DNA from: Achromobacter piechaudii NBRC 102461
GTDB taxonomy: Bacteria > Pseudomonadota > Gammaproteobacteria > Burkholderiales > Burkholderiaceae_B
Direction: 5' to 3'
Assembly (NCBI RefSeq): GCF_001571245.1
Contig: NZ_BCTK01000005.1
Location: 434,001-498,000 of the forward strand
Length of the DNA stretch: 64,000 bases
Each line of letters begins with the position of its first letter. Position 1 is the first letter of the stretch. The position numbers and the translations under genes are program-made. Below the pieces are notes generated by a model, which saw only the letters and a program-made list of their open reading frames with translations, was not told the DNA's origin and searched no databases. Shown in pieces: positions 8,030-17,424 of the stretch.

Positions 8030-9076
8030 ATGTCAAATCCTTCTGCTATCGATGCGGCGCCAGCCGCGTTGACTCCCGTTGTCCAGGACCTGAGCCGGCT
8101 CAATACGCTGCGATTGGCATCCTGCGCTGAAGCCTTCGTGTCGCTGGATGACGTCGCGCAGTTGCCGGCGTTGACGGCGCTGGCCCAAGACGCGCAGCGT
8201 CTGCTGGTGTTGGGGGGCGGCAGCAATCTGGTGTTGCCCCAGCGGGTTCCTGGCCTGGTGGCCAAGGTTGGGTTCAAGGGCGTACGCCTGTTGCAGGCCA
8301 CACCGCAGGCCTGGCTGGTCGAGGCGGCGGGTGGAGAAAACTGGCACGGCTTTGTCGAGCACTGCGTCGCCCAGGGATGGGACGGGTTGGAAAACTTGGC
8401 GTTGATCCCGGGCACTGTGGGGGCCGCGCCGGTGCAGAACATCGGCGCCTACGGCGTGGAGTTCGATGCGCGCTTCCATAGCCTGACGGCGTGGGATGTG
8501 CAGGCCGGCCGGTATGTGGAAATGGGTCCGTCCGATTGCCGCTTCTCGTATCGCGACAGCGTGTTCAAGCACGATGCCCCGGGGCGGTGGATCATCGTTT
8601 CCGTGCGCTTTGCCTTGCCGCGACCCTGGCGGCCGGTGCTGGGCTACCCGGACCTGCAACGCCATGAGCGGCTTGCGCACGGCGCACCCAGCGCGCGGGA
8701 CATTTTCGACGCGGTCTGCGATATCCGCCGCGCGAAGCTGCCGGACCCCGCCGTGACTGGCAATGCGGGCAGCTTTTTCAAGAACCCCATCGTGTCGGCC
8801 GACGTGCGTGACGACCTGGCCGCGCGCTTCCCGGGCCTGGTTTCGTATGCGCAGCCGGACGGCAGCTACAAGCTGGCGGCCGGTTGGCTGATCGATCAAT
8901 GCGGCTGGAAGGGGCAGGGCCTGGGCGCGGCTGGCGTGCACGACCGGCAGGCGCTGGTGCTGGTCAATCGCGGCGGCGCCACGGCGGCCGACATCATGGC
9001 CCTGGCAGGCGCGATTCAAGCATCGGTGCAGGCGCGCTATGGGGTGCGGCTGGAGCCCGAGCCGGTGGTGGTGTAG
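8030..9076 (+). CDS. murB: UDP-N-acetylenolpyruvoylglucosamine reductase
   Basis: MurB reduces UDP-GlcNAc-enolpyruvate to UDP-MurNAc with NADPH and FAD in the cytoplasm, the second committed step of peptidoglycan synthesis. The 348-residue product has the type I MurB pattern: the FAD-binding GGGSNLVL at ~62-69, [19 protein letters not shown] in the middle, and NAGSFFKNP with the proton-donating Ser248. The C-terminal LEPEPVV contains the late conserved Glu. ATG 8030 has no clear Shine-Dalgarno, but the first residues are already close to the domain, so it is kept. The gene is alone on this strand and converges on dapB across a bidirectional terminator. Confidence 0.97.
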   Translation: MSNPSAIDAAPAALTPVVQDLSRLNTLRLASCAEAFVSLDDVAQLPALTALAQDAQRLLVLGGGSNLVLPQRVPGLVAKVGFKGVRLLQATPQAWLVEAAGGENWHGFVEHCVAQGWDGLENLALIPGTVGAAPVQNIGAYGVEFDARFHSLTAWDVQAGRYVEMGPSDCRFSYRDSVFKHDAPGRWIIVSVRFALPRPWRPVLGYPDLQRHERLAHGAPSARDIFDAVCDIRRAKLPDPAVTGNAGSFFKNPIVSADVRDDLAARFPGLVSYAQPDGSYKLAAGWLIDQCGWKGQGLGAAGVHDRQALVLVNRGGATAADIMALAGAIQASVQARYGVRLEPEPVVV

Positions 9077-9095
9077 GCCGTCGGTTCGACGCATG

Positions 9096-9123
9096 AAAAA
9101 AGGATCCCGAGGGATCCTTTTTT
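9096..9123. terminator. Bidirectional terminator between murB and dapB
   Basis: Stem GGATCC (9102-9107) with GGATCC (9112-9117), flanked by A6 on one side and T6 on the other, so it works for both convergent genes. Confidence 0.85.
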
Positions 9124-9142
9124 GTTGGGCGACGCGCCGCGC

Positions 9143-9934
9143 TTACAGCCCCAGCACCGATTGCATGTCGTACAGGCCGTTGTGCTTGTCTTCCAGGAAA
9201 CGCGCGGCGCGCAGTGCGCCTTCCGCGTAGGTGGCCCGGCTGCCGGAACGGTGCGTGATCTCGATGCGTTCGCCGATGCCGCAGAACGACACGGTGTGGT
9301 CGCCCACGATGTCGCCGCCGCGCAGGACCGAAAAGCCGATGGTGCCCGGCTTGCGCACGCCGGTGTCGCCGTGGCGGCTCCAGGTGGCGACGTCAGGCAA
9401 GGCGACGTCCCAGGCGGAAGCGATGGTCTCGCCCATCTTCAAGGCCGTGCCCGAAGGCGCATCGACCTTGTTGCGATGGTGGGCTTCGAAGACTTCGACG
9501 TCGTAGCCCGAATTCAGGATGCGGGCAGCCATGTCCAGCAGCTTGAGCGTGGCGTTCACGCCCACGCTCATGTTGGGGGCGAACACAATGCCGATTTTCT
9601 GCGCGGCCACTTCGATGGCGGCGCGGCCATTGTCGTCAAAGCCGGTCGTGCCGATGACGGCGCGCGTGCCGTGCTTGACGCAGGCGTGCAGGTGTTCAAG
9701 CGTGCCTTCGGGCCGCGTGAAGTCGATGAGGCAGTCGGCGTTGGCCAGTGCGTCCAGGTCGTCGGTGATGAGAACGCCGGTCTGCTGGCCCAAGGGCGCG
9801 CCCGCGTCCTGGCCCAAGGCCGTGGAGCCTTTGCGGTCCAGCGCTACGGCCAGTTGCAGGTCGGTGGACTTGAGGATGGCGTCGATCAGCATCTGGCCCA
9901 TACGGCCGCTGGCGCCGGCAATAGCAATACGCAT
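9143..9934 (-). CDS. dapB: 4-hydroxy-tetrahydrodipicolinate reductase
   Basis: DapB reduces hydroxytetrahydrodipicolinate to tetrahydrodipicolinate with NAD(P)H, in the diaminopimelate/lysine pathway that feeds peptidoglycan. The 263-residue protein opens with the nucleotide-binding GASGRMGQ (7-14). It carries the family signature [15 protein letters not shown] (~150-164), with His152/His153 and Lys156 as the catalytic and substrate-binding residues expected from the family. It lies 18 bp after bamE in the same direction, so the two are probably cotranscribed. Confidence 0.97.
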   Translation of the reverse strand: MRIAIAGASGRMGQMLIDAILKSTDLQLAVALDRKGSTALGQDAGAPLGQQTGVLITDDLDALANADCLIDFTRPEGTLEHLHACVKHGTRAVIGTTGFDDNGRAAIEVAAQKIGIVFAPNMSVGVNATLKLLDMAARILNSGYDVEVFEAHHRNKVDAPSGTALKMGETIASAWDVALPDVATWSRHGDTGVRKPGTIGFSVLRGGDIVGDHTVSFCGIGERIEITHRSGSRATYAEGALRAARFLEDKHNGLYDMQSVLGL

Positions 9935-9952
9935 GAAAAAAAATCCTTGGGG

Positions 9953-10495
9953 TTACCGAAGCGGCTCGGGCGTGATGCCGGGTTGGCCGGGGTACTGGTT
10001 CAGCGGGCTGACGGGAGCGGCGGCGTCACGCTTTTGCAGCTCGTCCTCTTGCTTGATCCGTTCCATGTCCTGGTCCAGGCGCGCATCGGCCTTTTCGTCG
10101 GCCACGCTGCTGGGCGTGTTCAGCTGGTAGGGTTGCAGGTCGGGCTGCTTGTCGCCTTCCCAGCGGGTCAGGCGGTCGTTTTCGAACCAGACGGTGAATT
10201 TGCGTTCACGGGCCTCGCCGTAGCCGGGCTTGTAATAGTAGGGGTAGTCCCAGCGGTTGGCGTGCAGCACGCTGGTCAGCGTGGGGCTGCCGAGCGCGAA
10301 GCGCACTTGCTCGCGGGTCATGCCGGGCTGTAGCAGTGCGACCTGTTCCTGGGTGATCCAGTTGCCCTGCTGGACGCCGGCCTTGTAGGGGAAGCCCCAC
10401 TTGTCCCCCGAGCAGCCGGCAAGGGCGATGGCCAGGGCGGCGACGGCCAGTCCGGTCTTGAGCGAGCGGGAGGGAATTCGTGCAATCATGGACAC
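9953..10495 (-). CDS. bamE: Outer membrane assembly lipoprotein BamE (SmpA/OmlA)
   Basis: A lipoprotein partner of the BAM beta-barrel assembly machine, acting at the periplasmic face of the outer membrane. The lipobox is LAGC with the acylated Cys28. The BamE fold follows: [28 protein letters not shown], then the aromatic [11 protein letters not shown] and [18 protein letters not shown] 10495 is preferred because AGGGG sits just upstream; an in-frame ATG at 10489 is possible. At 180 residues it is longer than the E. coli protein because of a charged C-terminal tail ([19 protein letters not shown]) ending in a Pro-rich stretch. It is divergent from fur across ~150 bp and precedes dapB by 18 bp. 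Confidence 0.94.
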   Translation of the reverse strand: MSMIARIPSRSLKTGLAVAALAIALAGCSGDKWGFPYKAGVQQGNWITQEQVALLQPGMTREQVRFALGSPTLTSVLHANRWDYPYYYKPGYGEARERKFTVWFENDRLTRWEGDKQPDLQPYQLNTPSSVADEKADARLDQDMERIKQEDELQKRDAAAPVSPLNQYPGQPGITPEPLR

Positions 10496-10645
10496 TACGC
10501 GCCCCTATTATTTGGAAGCAGACAAAACCGTTATCATAAAGGTTTCATAAGGATAGTTCCGCGAGGCGGCATGAAATCAGGTGAGCCGGATCGCGGTATA
10601 CCCTTGAACTTGCCCATGCCTACGCGGACGGAGAGCGATTACACC

Positions 10646-11065
10646 ATGAGCGACCAAAGCGAACTGAAGAACATGGGTTTGAAGGCGACGTTTCCGCGCC
10701 TGAAAATTCTTGATATTTTCCGCAAATCCGACTTGCGCCACTTGAGCGCCGAAGACGTCTACCGTGCCCTTATCGGTGAAAACGTCGAAATCGGCCTGGC
10801 GACCGTCTATCGCGTACTGACGCAGTTTGAGCAGGCCGGCATCCTGGCCCGTAGCCAGTTCGATAGCGGCAAGGCCGTGTTCGAGCTGAACGACGGCGAC
10901 CACCACGATCACCTGATCTGCACCAATTGCGGCACCGTCGTCGAATTTTCGGATCCGGAAATCGAAAAGCGCCAGCAGAAGATCGCCAAGGACAACGGTT
11001 TCGCGCTGGAAAGCCACGCGATGGTGTTGTACGGCGTGTGCAGCAGCTGCATGAAGGGCCGCTGA
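10646..11065 (+). CDS. fur: Ferric uptake regulator Fur
   Basis: A cytoplasmic iron-responsive repressor. ATG 10646 behind GGAGAG gives the expected 139 residues; the upstream open frame is not conserved-looking. The N-terminal winged helix includes [12 protein letters not shown] and the recognition helix region [18 protein letters not shown]. The metal-sensing half has the [16 protein letters not shown] motif and the second Cys pair GVCSSC. An AT-rich stretch near 10532-10555 (GTTATCATAAAGG) faintly resembles half of a Fur box and could serve autoregulation, but the match is poor. Divergent from bamE, as in other betaproteobacteria; a bidirectional terminator separates it from recN. Confidence 0.96.
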   Translation: MSDQSELKNMGLKATFPRLKILDIFRKSDLRHLSAEDVYRALIGENVEIGLATVYRVLTQFEQAGILARSQFDSGKAVFELNDGDHHDHLICTNCGTVVEFSDPEIEKRQQKIAKDNGFALESHAMVLYGVCSSCMKGR

Positions 11066-11122
11066 TCCGTTAGCGCCCCCTCCCACGGTCCGTGGCCGCG
11101 CTCACTGCGGGCCAGTGAGATC

Positions 11123-11154
11123 AAAAGCCCCTTCTTTTGGAAGGGGCTTTTTTT
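11123..11154. terminator. Bidirectional terminator between fur and recN
   Basis: An 11-bp stem AAAAGCCCCTT (11123-11133) with AAGGGGCTTTT (11141-11151), with T residues continuing to 11154. A smaller 7-bp hairpin (CTCACTG 11101-11107 with CAGTGAG 11113-11119) precedes it on the fur side. Confidence 0.88.
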
Positions 11155-11183
11155 CGTCTTGCGGCAGCAGGGGGGGGCGTAAT

Positions 11184-12845
11184 TCAGCCAGCGGGTTGGC
11201 CGAAGCCTTCCAGCATTTCGCGAGCGTGTTCGCGCGTGGTGGCGGTCAGTTTGATGCCGCCCAGCATGCGGGCGATTTCCTCGACGCGGGCCGGGGCGTC
11301 CAGCTCTTCGATGCTGGAGCGCGTGGTGCCGCGAGTCTCGGTCTTGCTGACCAGGAACTGGTTGTTCGCGCACGCGGCCACCTGCGGCAAGTGCGTTACG
11401 CACAGCACTTGGTGGCGTTCGCCCAATTCGCGCAGCAGCTTGCCCACGGCTTCGGCCACCGCACCGCCGACGCCGCTGTCGACTTCATCGAAAATCAGCG
11501 TGGGCACGCGAGCCGCGCGGCTGGCGATGACGGACAAGGCCAGCGAAATTCGCGACAGCTCGCCACCCGAGGCCACCTTGGCCAGCGGGCGCGGCGTGGT
11601 GCCGGCGTGGCCGGCCACCAGGAATTCCACCTGCTCGTTGCCGTGCGCGGAGGGTGCTGCGGCGGCAAGCGTCGGTTCGAACTTGCCGCCTTGCATGGCC
11701 AGCGTCTGCATCGCTTGGGTGACCTGCTTGCCCAGATCCTTGGCGATCTTGCGGCGGGCCGTAGTCAGCTTGGCGGCGGCTGCGTCGTATTGCGATTGCG
11801 CGGCAAGCGATTGGGCGCGCAGCGCATCGATGTCGCCCGCCGCTTGCAGGGCGGCCAGCTCGGCATGCAGCGAATCGCGCAGTTCGCATAGCGCGTCGGG
11901 TTCGACACGGAATTTGCGTGCGGTTTCAAACACCAGGCCCAGACGCGCTTCGACGTCGGCCAGCCGTTTGGGATCGAGGTCCACGCGGCTGACGTAGTTG
12001 TTCAGGTCGGACACGGCTTCGCTGATGGCGATACGCGCCGATTCCAGCTCGTCGACCACCCCTTTCAAGCCGGGGTCGTGCCGCAGCATCTGGGACAGTC
12101 GGTGATTGGCGGCCGTGATGCGGTGGTGCGCGGAATCGCCGTCGCCGTCCAGCGCTTCAAGAATCTGCGAGGCACCGTCCAGCAGCGACTGCGAGTGCGA
12201 CAGCCGCGTGTGCTCGGATTGCAGCGATTCCCACTCGTCGGGCCCCAGGGCCAACTGGTCCAGTTCGTCTACCTGCCATTGCAGGCGGTCGCGTTCATTG
12301 GCCAGGCTGGCCGCGTCTTTTTCGGCGGCTTCAAGTTGACGCGCCAGCGCGCGCCATTGTTTCCACGCCTGGCCCACCGTCTGGCGCAGATCGCCATGGC
12401 CGCCGTGCGCGTCAAGAAGATCGCGTTGGGCGTCGGGCCGCATCAGGCTTTGATGGGCGTGTTGGCCGTGGATGTCCACCAGGCTGTCGCCCAGCTCGCG
12501 CAATTGGCCTACTGTTGCCGGCGTGCCGTTGATGTAGGCCCGGCTGCGGCCCTGGGCGTCGATGACGCGGCGCAGTGACAGTTCGTCTTCGGCGTCGATC
12601 TCGCGCTCGGCCAGCCAGGCGTGCAGCGACTTGGGGGTGTCGAACACGGCGGTGATATCGGCGCGCGGCGCGCCTTCGCGCAGCATGGACGCGTCGCCAC
12701 GTTCGCCCAGCGCAAGCGCCAAGGCGTCCACCAGGATGGATTTGCCGGCACCGGTTTCGCCGGAGAAGACAGTGAAGCCGGGGCCGAAATGAATTTCGGT
12801 CTGCTCGACGATGACGAAGTCGCGGATATGCAGGGTGCGCAGCAT
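11184..12845 (-). CDS. recN: DNA repair protein RecN
   Basis: An SMC-like ATPase of recombinational double-strand-break repair. At 553 residues it has the usual RecN length. Walker A is GETGAGKS (29-36). A long central coiled-coil region is rich in Arg, Glu and Ala. The C-terminal ABC half has the signature region ASGGELSRISLAL and Walker B TLIFDEVDSGVGG, followed by QVLCVTHLPQVA. It starts 13 bp after nadK on the same strand and is likely cotranscribed. No LexA box was recognised upstream. Confidence 0.97.
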   Translation of the reverse strand: MLRTLHIRDFVIVEQTEIHFGPGFTVFSGETGAGKSILVDALALALGERGDASMLREGAPRADITAVFDTPKSLHAWLAEREIDAEDELSLRRVIDAQGRSRAYINGTPATVGQLRELGDSLVDIHGQHAHQSLMRPDAQRDLLDAHGGHGDLRQTVGQAWKQWRALARQLEAAEKDAASLANERDRLQWQVDELDQLALGPDEWESLQSEHTRLSHSQSLLDGASQILEALDGDGDSAHHRITAANHRLSQMLRHDPGLKGVVDELESARIAISEAVSDLNNYVSRVDLDPKRLADVEARLGLVFETARKFRVEPDALCELRDSLHAELAALQAAGDIDALRAQSLAAQSQYDAAAAKLTTARRKIAKDLGKQVTQAMQTLAMQGGKFEPTLAAAAPSAHGNEQVEFLVAGHAGTTPRPLAKVASGGELSRISLALSVIASRAARVPTLIFDEVDSGVGGAVAEAVGKLLRELGERHQVLCVTHLPQVAACANNQFLVSKTETRGTTRSSIEELDAPARVEEIARMLGGIKLTATTREHAREMLEGFGQPAG

Positions 12846-12858
12846 GTCGGGGCGCTTA

Positions 12859-13758
12859 CTACTCTACGTTGTCGGTGGCCTGGGGCATCAGATTCCAATG
12901 CAGCTTGCGGCGCAGGGTGGAAAAGAAGCTGTAGCCCTCGGGGTGCACGAAGCGGATGGTGTATGGCGCGCGCTGCACGACGATACGGTCGCCCGGTTGC
13001 AGGTCGGACCATGTCTGCATGTCGAAATGCACGCTGGCGCCCACTTCCACACGGCCCATCGCGGTAAGCGTCATGTTCAGCACGCCGGTATCGGGAATGA
13101 CGATCGGGCGATTCGACAGCGTCTGCGGCGCGACGGGCACCAGCACCATGGCGTTCATGCCCGGGTGCAGGATGGGGCCGTTGGCGGACAGCGCATACGC
13201 GGTCGAGCCGGTGGGCGTGGCGATGATCAGGCCGTCGGCGCGCTGCGTGTACATGAACGCGCCGTCCAGCTCGACGCGGACTTCGATCATGCCGCCGCGC
13301 CCGGCGCGGTTCAGCACGACGTCGTTGAGCGCCGACGCGGAATACATTTTCTGGTCGCCGCGCCACACGCTGCCTTCGAGCAGCATGCGTTCTTCGATCT
13401 GGAAGCTGCCTTCCAGCACGCGCGCCAGCGCGCCGTGCGCGTCTTGCAGAGGAATGTCGGTGATGAAGCCCAGGCGCCCGTGGTTGATGCCGACCAGCGG
13501 CACGCCATAGGGCGCCAGATGCCGACCCGCGCCCAGCACGGTGCCGTCGCCGCCCATGACGACGGCCAGCGACGCGTTCTGGCCGATCTCTTCAAGGGTC
13601 GCAATGGGGTATTCGGTCAGGCCGGTGTTGCGCGCGGTGTCTGCATCGATGAGCACGTGCCTGCCCGCTTGCGTCAGCGCGTGCGCAAGGGCTCTCAGCG
13701 GTGTGTCCAGGCCGGTGTCCTGGTATCTGCCGATCAGGGCGACGGTAGGAAAGTGCAT
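12859..13758 (-). CDS. nadK: NAD kinase
   Basis: NAD kinase phosphorylates NAD to NADP with ATP in the cytoplasm. The 299-residue product has the catalytic GGDGT (69-73), the NE/D-type segment [10 protein letters not shown], and the glycine-rich [16 protein letters not shown] that binds NAD. It heads a nadK-recN unit divergent from hrcA. On the minus strand at 13825-13835 the sequence CCCCATATAAT contains a perfect TATAAT and also resembles a sigma-32 -10 element. No convincing -35 lies 13-18 bp upstream, so the promoter is unresolved. Confidence 0.97.
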   Translation of the reverse strand: MHFPTVALIGRYQDTGLDTPLRALAHALTQAGRHVLIDADTARNTGLTEYPIATLEEIGQNASLAVVMGGDGTVLGAGRHLAPYGVPLVGINHGRLGFITDIPLQDAHGALARVLEGSFQIEERMLLEGSVWRGDQKMYSASALNDVVLNRAGRGGMIEVRVELDGAFMYTQRADGLIIATPTGSTAYALSANGPILHPGMNAMVLVPVAPQTLSNRPIVIPDTGVLNMTLTAMGRVEVGASVHFDMQTWSDLQPGDRIVVQRAPYTIRFVHPEGYSFFSTLRRKLHWNLMPQATDNVE

Positions 13759-13898
13759 GGATGCGGGCGTATCAAAAGGGCAAAGGCGATGGCCAAAACC
13801 TGCCCGGAATGGGCCGATTAGCCGATTATATGGGGCCGCATATCTGCTTGCGGGACAAAAATCGCCTTTATCCTAAAAGATTCCTTAAAATGCCCGCT

Positions 13899-14903
13899 AT
13901 GGATGACCGCGCACGCGCACTACTGAAAGCGTTGATAGAACGCTACATCGCTGATGGCCAGCCCGTCGGCTCGCGGACGCTATCGAAAGTCTTCGACTTG
14001 TCCCCCGCCACCATCCGCAACGTCATGGCGGATCTGGAAGAGCTGGGGCTGATCCATAGCCCGCACACCTCCGCCGGCCGCGTTCCGACGCCGCGGGGCT
14101 ATCGCATGTTCGTCGATTCCCTGCTGGCCGTGCAGTCCTATCAGCTACAGCCGCACAACATGGGCGAAATGCTGTCGGCCGCCGAGCCCACGCGCGCCGT
14201 CAACGCCGCCGCCGCGCTGCTGTCGAACCTGACGCAATTTGCGGGCGTGGTGCTGACGCCCAAGCGGGCGCAGGTGTTCCGGCAGATCGAATTCATCCGG
14301 CTGTCCGACAAGCGCGTGCTGCTCATCATCGTCACGCCGGATGGCGATGTGCAGAACCGTATCCTCTTCGTGCAGCGCGATTACGCCGAAGCCGAATTGC
14401 TGGAAGCCGGCAATTTCTTCAACATGCACTTCGCGGGCAAATCGTTCAATGCGGTGCGCCAAACCCTGTCCACCGAACTGGCCCAGCTGCGCGAAGACAT
14501 CTCGCGGTTGATGCAGGCAGCGGTCGAAGCCAGCGCCGAAGCCGCCGAAGATGGCGACGCCATGGTCATTTCGGGCGAACGCAAGCTGCTGGACGTGACC
14601 GATATCGCGTCCGACATGGACCGCCTGCGCAAGATGTTTTCCCTGTTCGAGAAAAAGACCGACCTGCTGCAACTGTTGGACGTGTCCAGCCGCGCGCAAG
14701 GCGTCCAGATCTACATCGGCGGCGATTCGCAATTGGTGCCCATGGAAGAAGTCTCCGTCATCACCGCGCCCTATGGCGTGGACGGCAAGGTGGTCGGCAC
14801 CCTCGGGGTGATCGGCCCGACCCGCATGGCCTACGAACGCGTGATTCCCATCGTGGACATCACGGCGCGCCTGCTGTCCAACGCACTCAGCCACAATCAG
14901 TAG
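13899..14903 (+). CDS. hrcA: Heat-inducible transcriptional repressor HrcA
   Basis: HrcA represses heat-shock operons by binding CIRCE inverted repeats, and GroE controls its activity. The N-terminal winged helix is seen in [40 protein letters not shown]. The GAF-like and C-terminal domains end with [20 protein letters not shown] and [23 protein letters not shown] 13899 gives [16 protein letters not shown], the N-terminus I recall for the family; ATG 13890 adds three residues and cannot be excluded. No CIRCE element was seen upstream of this gene, grpE or dnaK, so its target is probably groESL elsewhere in the genome. Confidence 0.95.
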   Translation: MDDRARALLKALIERYIADGQPVGSRTLSKVFDLSPATIRNVMADLEELGLIHSPHTSAGRVPTPRGYRMFVDSLLAVQSYQLQPHNMGEMLSAAEPTRAVNAAAALLSNLTQFAGVVLTPKRAQVFRQIEFIRLSDKRVLLIIVTPDGDVQNRILFVQRDYAEAELLEAGNFFNMHFAGKSFNAVRQTLSTELAQLREDISRLMQAAVEASAEAAEDGDAMVISGERKLLDVTDIASDMDRLRKMFSLFEKKTDLLQLLDVSSRAQGVQIYIGGDSQLVPMEEVSVITAPYGVDGKVVGTLGVIGPTRMAYERVIPIVDITARLLSNALSHNQ

Positions 14904-14948
14904 TTCCATTCAAAGCTGCATCCTCCTCGCGGAGGAAGGGGAGTTTTT

Positions 14949-16073
14949 GTGTTTCTTCGCCTGTTCAAGTATTTGTGGCCTGAACGCTACCTGCCGGAAA
15001 TCGAGCAGGACGACCCCTTCAACGAAGACCCGCCGGCCCGCACGCCCGGCAAGGTTGGCGTGTTGCTGGTCAACCTGGGTACGCCGGATACGCCGGACAA
15101 GCAGGGCATACGCAAATACCTGGGCGAATTCCTGTCCGATCCGCGCGTCATCGAAATTCCGCGTTATCTCTGGAAGCCCATCCTGCATGGACTGGTGCTG
15201 ACACTGCGGCCCAAGAAGCTTGCGCCGCGCTACGCGGGTGTCTGGCTCAAAGAGGGATCGCCCCTGATGGTCTACAGCCAGCGCCAGGCCGACGGCGTGC
15301 GCGCCGCGCTGGAGGCTGCCGGCATCGACGCCGTGGTGGAACTGGGCATGCGCTATGGCAACCCGTCGATCCCGGACGCCATCACGCGCTTGCGGGCGGC
15401 CGGCTGCGAACGCATCCTGACCGTACCCCTGTATCCGCAGTACGCGGCCAGCACCACGGCCACCGTCGTCGACGCAGTGACCCGCCATGCCGCCCGCCTG
15501 CGAGATCAGCCCGAACTGCGCTTTACCAAGCGGTTTCACGAAGACCCGGCCTGGCTGGATCCCCTGGCCGCTCGTATCGAGGCGTTCTGGCGCGAGCACG
15601 GCAAGCCGCAAAAGCTGGTCATGAGCTTTCACGGGCTGCCGCGTTATTCCATCGAACTGGGCGATCCGTACTACCGCGATTGCATGGAGTCAGCGCGCTT
15701 GTTGTCCCAGCGGCTGTCCCTGCCGCGCGAGCAGATCGAAGTCACCTTCCAAAGCCGTTTTGGCACCGCCCGCTGGCTGGAGCCGTATACCGAGCCCACG
15801 CTCAAGGCCCTTGCCGCCTCGGGCGTCACTGAGGTGGATGTGGTGTGTCCGGGATTTGTGGCAGACTGTCTAGAAACCCTGGAAGAGATCAGCCTGGAAT
15901 GCCGGGACGCCTTTATCGAGGCGGGCGGCAAGCAGTTTCGTTACATCCCGGCGCTGAACGATGATCCCGCATGGATCGCCGGTTTGGCCACCCTGGTGGA
16001 ACGCAACTTGCAGGGCTGGCCCTTGCAGGTCCAGCCCCCTACGGACTTGAAGGAGAAGGCGCATGCACCATGA
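14949..16073 (+). CDS. hemH: Ferrochelatase
   Basis: Ferrochelatase inserts Fe2+ into protoporphyrin IX, the last step of haem synthesis, at the inner membrane. It starts at GTG 14949, just after AAGGGGAG. The 374-residue chain carries GVLLVNLGTPDTP, the active-site His228 in MSFHGLP, and the conserved Glu312 in ETLEEISLE. The upstream sequence TCCTCCTCGCGGAGGA can pair with itself and may partly mask one Shine-Dalgarno copy. The last 11 bases overlap the next gene's start, so the two are translationally close. Confidence 0.96.
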   Translation: MFLRLFKYLWPERYLPEIEQDDPFNEDPPARTPGKVGVLLVNLGTPDTPDKQGIRKYLGEFLSDPRVIEIPRYLWKPILHGLVLTLRPKKLAPRYAGVWLKEGSPLMVYSQRQADGVRAALEAAGIDAVVELGMRYGNPSIPDAITRLRAAGCERILTVPLYPQYAASTTATVVDAVTRHAARLRDQPELRFTKRFHEDPAWLDPLAARIEAFWREHGKPQKLVMSFHGLPRYSIELGDPYYRDCMESARLLSQRLSLPREQIEVTFQSRFGTARWLEPYTEPTLKALAASGVTEVDVVCPGFVADCLETLEEISLECRDAFIEAGGKQFRYIPALNDDPAWIAGLATLVERNLQGWPLQVQPPTDLKEKAHAP

Positions 16074-16299
16074 TCCCAAGAGCGGCAAGAATGTGAAAAA
16101 GGGGACGGTTGTCACCCCGGTGGACGAGGATCAGGTCGAACACGATCTGGACGAAGCGCTGGCAGACACCTTCCCGGCCAGTGATCCCATCGCCATCCGG
16201 CCCGAGCCGGAAGACGATGACGCGCATGTGGACCATGCGCTCAAGGAAAGCTTTCCGGCCAGCGACCCGGTCGCCCCGGCGCAGCCGCACAAAAAGTAG
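16063..16299 (+). CDS. Small acidic protein with duplicated FPASDP motif
   Basis: A 78-residue protein with two copies of the motif [ED]-x-FPASDP-x-A: EALADTFPASDPIA and ALKESFPASDPVA. Both sit in acidic, lysine-framed sequence without a signal peptide or membrane segment. AAGGAG lies 8 bp before ATG 16063, and the start overlaps hemH by 11 bp, so it is certainly in the hemH transcript. The same FPASDP motif occurs in small uncharacterised proteins of many proteobacteria; no function is known to me. It lies just upstream of the grpE heat-shock promoter. Confidence 0.8.
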   Translation: MHHDPKSGKNVKKGTVVTPVDEDQVEHDLDEALADTFPASDPIAIRPEPEDDDAHVDHALKESFPASDPVAPAQPHKK

Positions 16300-16380
16300 C
16301 GCGGGCAGGCCGCCGTACGTAGCGGTCAGTCCCGTCCAGGCCCGGGCGGGCGCCGTCAGGGAATATTTCGCTTTCCCGGG

Positions 16381-16409
16381 CTTGAAATAGGGGTATTGGC
16401 CCCCATTCA
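16381..16409 (+). promoter_or_regulatory. Sigma-32 heat-shock promoter of grpE
   Basis: CTTGAAA (-35, 16381-16387), a 13-bp spacer, then CCCCATTCA (-10, 16401-16409). This matches the RpoH consensus CTTGAAA-N13/14-CCCCATnTA at nearly every position. The predicted start near 16416 lies downstream of the ATG at 16409, which supports ATG 16445 as the grpE start. Confidence 0.85.
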
Positions 16410-16444
16410 TGTCTGCGAAAGCCATTCTTTTTGGAGGATTCCCC

Positions 16445-17002
16445 ATGACGGCACCCCACGAGCCTGTAGATAAGACGCCCGAAGCCGGCCAGAACGCCGA
16501 CACGGCACCCGCTGCCCAGGACGCCGCTCAGGCCGAGCTGAACGAGTTGCGCGCCCAGTTGGACGCCGCCCAAGCTACCGTCAATGAGCAGCACGACCAG
16601 CTTCTGCGTGTCCACGCAGAAGCCGAAAACGTGCGCCGCCGCGCCCAGGAAGAAGTGTCCAAGGCGCGCAAGTTCGGCATCGAGTCGTTCGCCGAAAGCC
16701 TGGTTCCGGTCAAGGACAGCCTTGAGGCCGCCCTGGCGCAACCCGACCAGACCGTCCAGACCCTGCGCGAAGGCGTGGAAGTCACGTTGAAGCAGTTGTC
16801 CGCCGCGTTCGAGCGCAACATGCTCAAGGACATCGCACCGGCTCAGGGCGACAAGTTCGACCCGCACCTGCATCAGGCAATTTCGTCGATTCCCCACGAG
16901 CAGCCCGCCAATACGGTCGTGCAGCTGCTGCAAAAGGGCTATGCCATTGCCGATCGCACGTTGCGTCCGGCGCTGGTAGTCGTATCGGCTGGCCAAGGCT
17001 GA
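16445..17002 (+). CDS. grpE: Nucleotide exchange factor GrpE
   Basis: GrpE releases ADP from DnaK and acts as the thermosensor of the chaperone cycle. ATG 16445 behind GGAGG gives 185 residues. An acidic, disordered Ala-rich start is followed by a long helix (ELNELRAQLDAAQATVNEQHDQLLRVHAEAENVRRRAQEE) and the beta domain ending PHLHQAISSIPHEQPANTVVQLLQKGYAIADRTLRPALVVV, the GrpE signature. Transcribed from the sigma-32 promoter just upstream and followed at 17 bp by the thioredoxin-like gene and then dnaK. Confidence 0.97.
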   Translation: MTAPHEPVDKTPEAGQNADTAPAAQDAAQAELNELRAQLDAAQATVNEQHDQLLRVHAEAENVRRRAQEEVSKARKFGIESFAESLVPVKDSLEAALAQPDQTVQTLREGVEVTLKQLSAAFERNMLKDIAPAQGDKFDPHLHQAISSIPHEQPANTVVQLLQKGYAIADRTLRPALVVVSAGQG

Positions 17003-17019
17003 ACTGCCGGCCAGGCGTC

Positions 17020-17424
17020 ATGACCGACCCCCGCTTCGATCCGGCAGCCGTCTTCCAGGTGTTTGGCATGCGTCATGTCGACACCGAGGGATTCGACGCC
17101 GCCGTGGTCCAGGCGCCGGGCGAAGATCTGCGCTGTGTATTTTTGTGGGGACAGGATTGCTATAACTGCAATCTTTTCAAGCAGGCAGCGCTGCTGCACC
17201 AGGAAACGTTGCTGAACCTGGGCCTGACGTGGTTCGAGGCCGACGTTTACGCCGACGAACCCCTGGGCCGGCGCTTTTCGCTGCATGGTGTCCCCACTTT
17301 TGTGCTGTATCGGGCCGGCAAACGGCTCGGTCGTATCACCGGTTGGCCCGGATTGCCCCAGTTCACGGCGGCAATCCTGCGGTTGCAAGACCCGAATGCG
17401 GAAAATTCCAGCAAGGCGTCTTGA
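17020..17424 (+). CDS. Thioredoxin-fold protein with CYNC active site, between grpE and dnaK
   Basis: A cytoplasmic thioredoxin-like protein of 134 residues without a signal peptide. The redox centre reads GQDCYNCNLFK, so the dipeptide between the cysteines is Tyr-Asn rather than Gly-Pro. The cis-proline motif GVPTFVLYRAGK confirms the fold. It lies inside the heat-shock cluster, 17 bp after grpE; the dnaK sigma-32 promoter overlaps its stop codon. A role in handling disulfide stress during heat shock is plausible but inferred. Similar thioredoxins sit beside grpE/dnaK in related genomes as far as I recall. Confidence 0.9.
   Translation: MTDPRFDPAAVFQVFGMRHVDTEGFDAAVVQAPGEDLRCVFLWGQDCYNCNLFKQAALLHQETLLNLGLTWFEADVYADEPLGRRFSLHGVPTFVLYRAGKRLGRITGWPGLPQFTAAILRLQDPNAENSSKAS

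Noticed and set aside
9096..9123. GGATCC palindrome as an operator
   Set aside because: Flanking A6 and T6 and its place between two convergent stops make it a bidirectional terminator.
13759..13898. CIRCE element upstream of hrcA
   Set aside because: No TTAGCACTC/GAGTGCTAA pair found; only an AT-rich stretch with CCCCATATAAT on the opposite strand.
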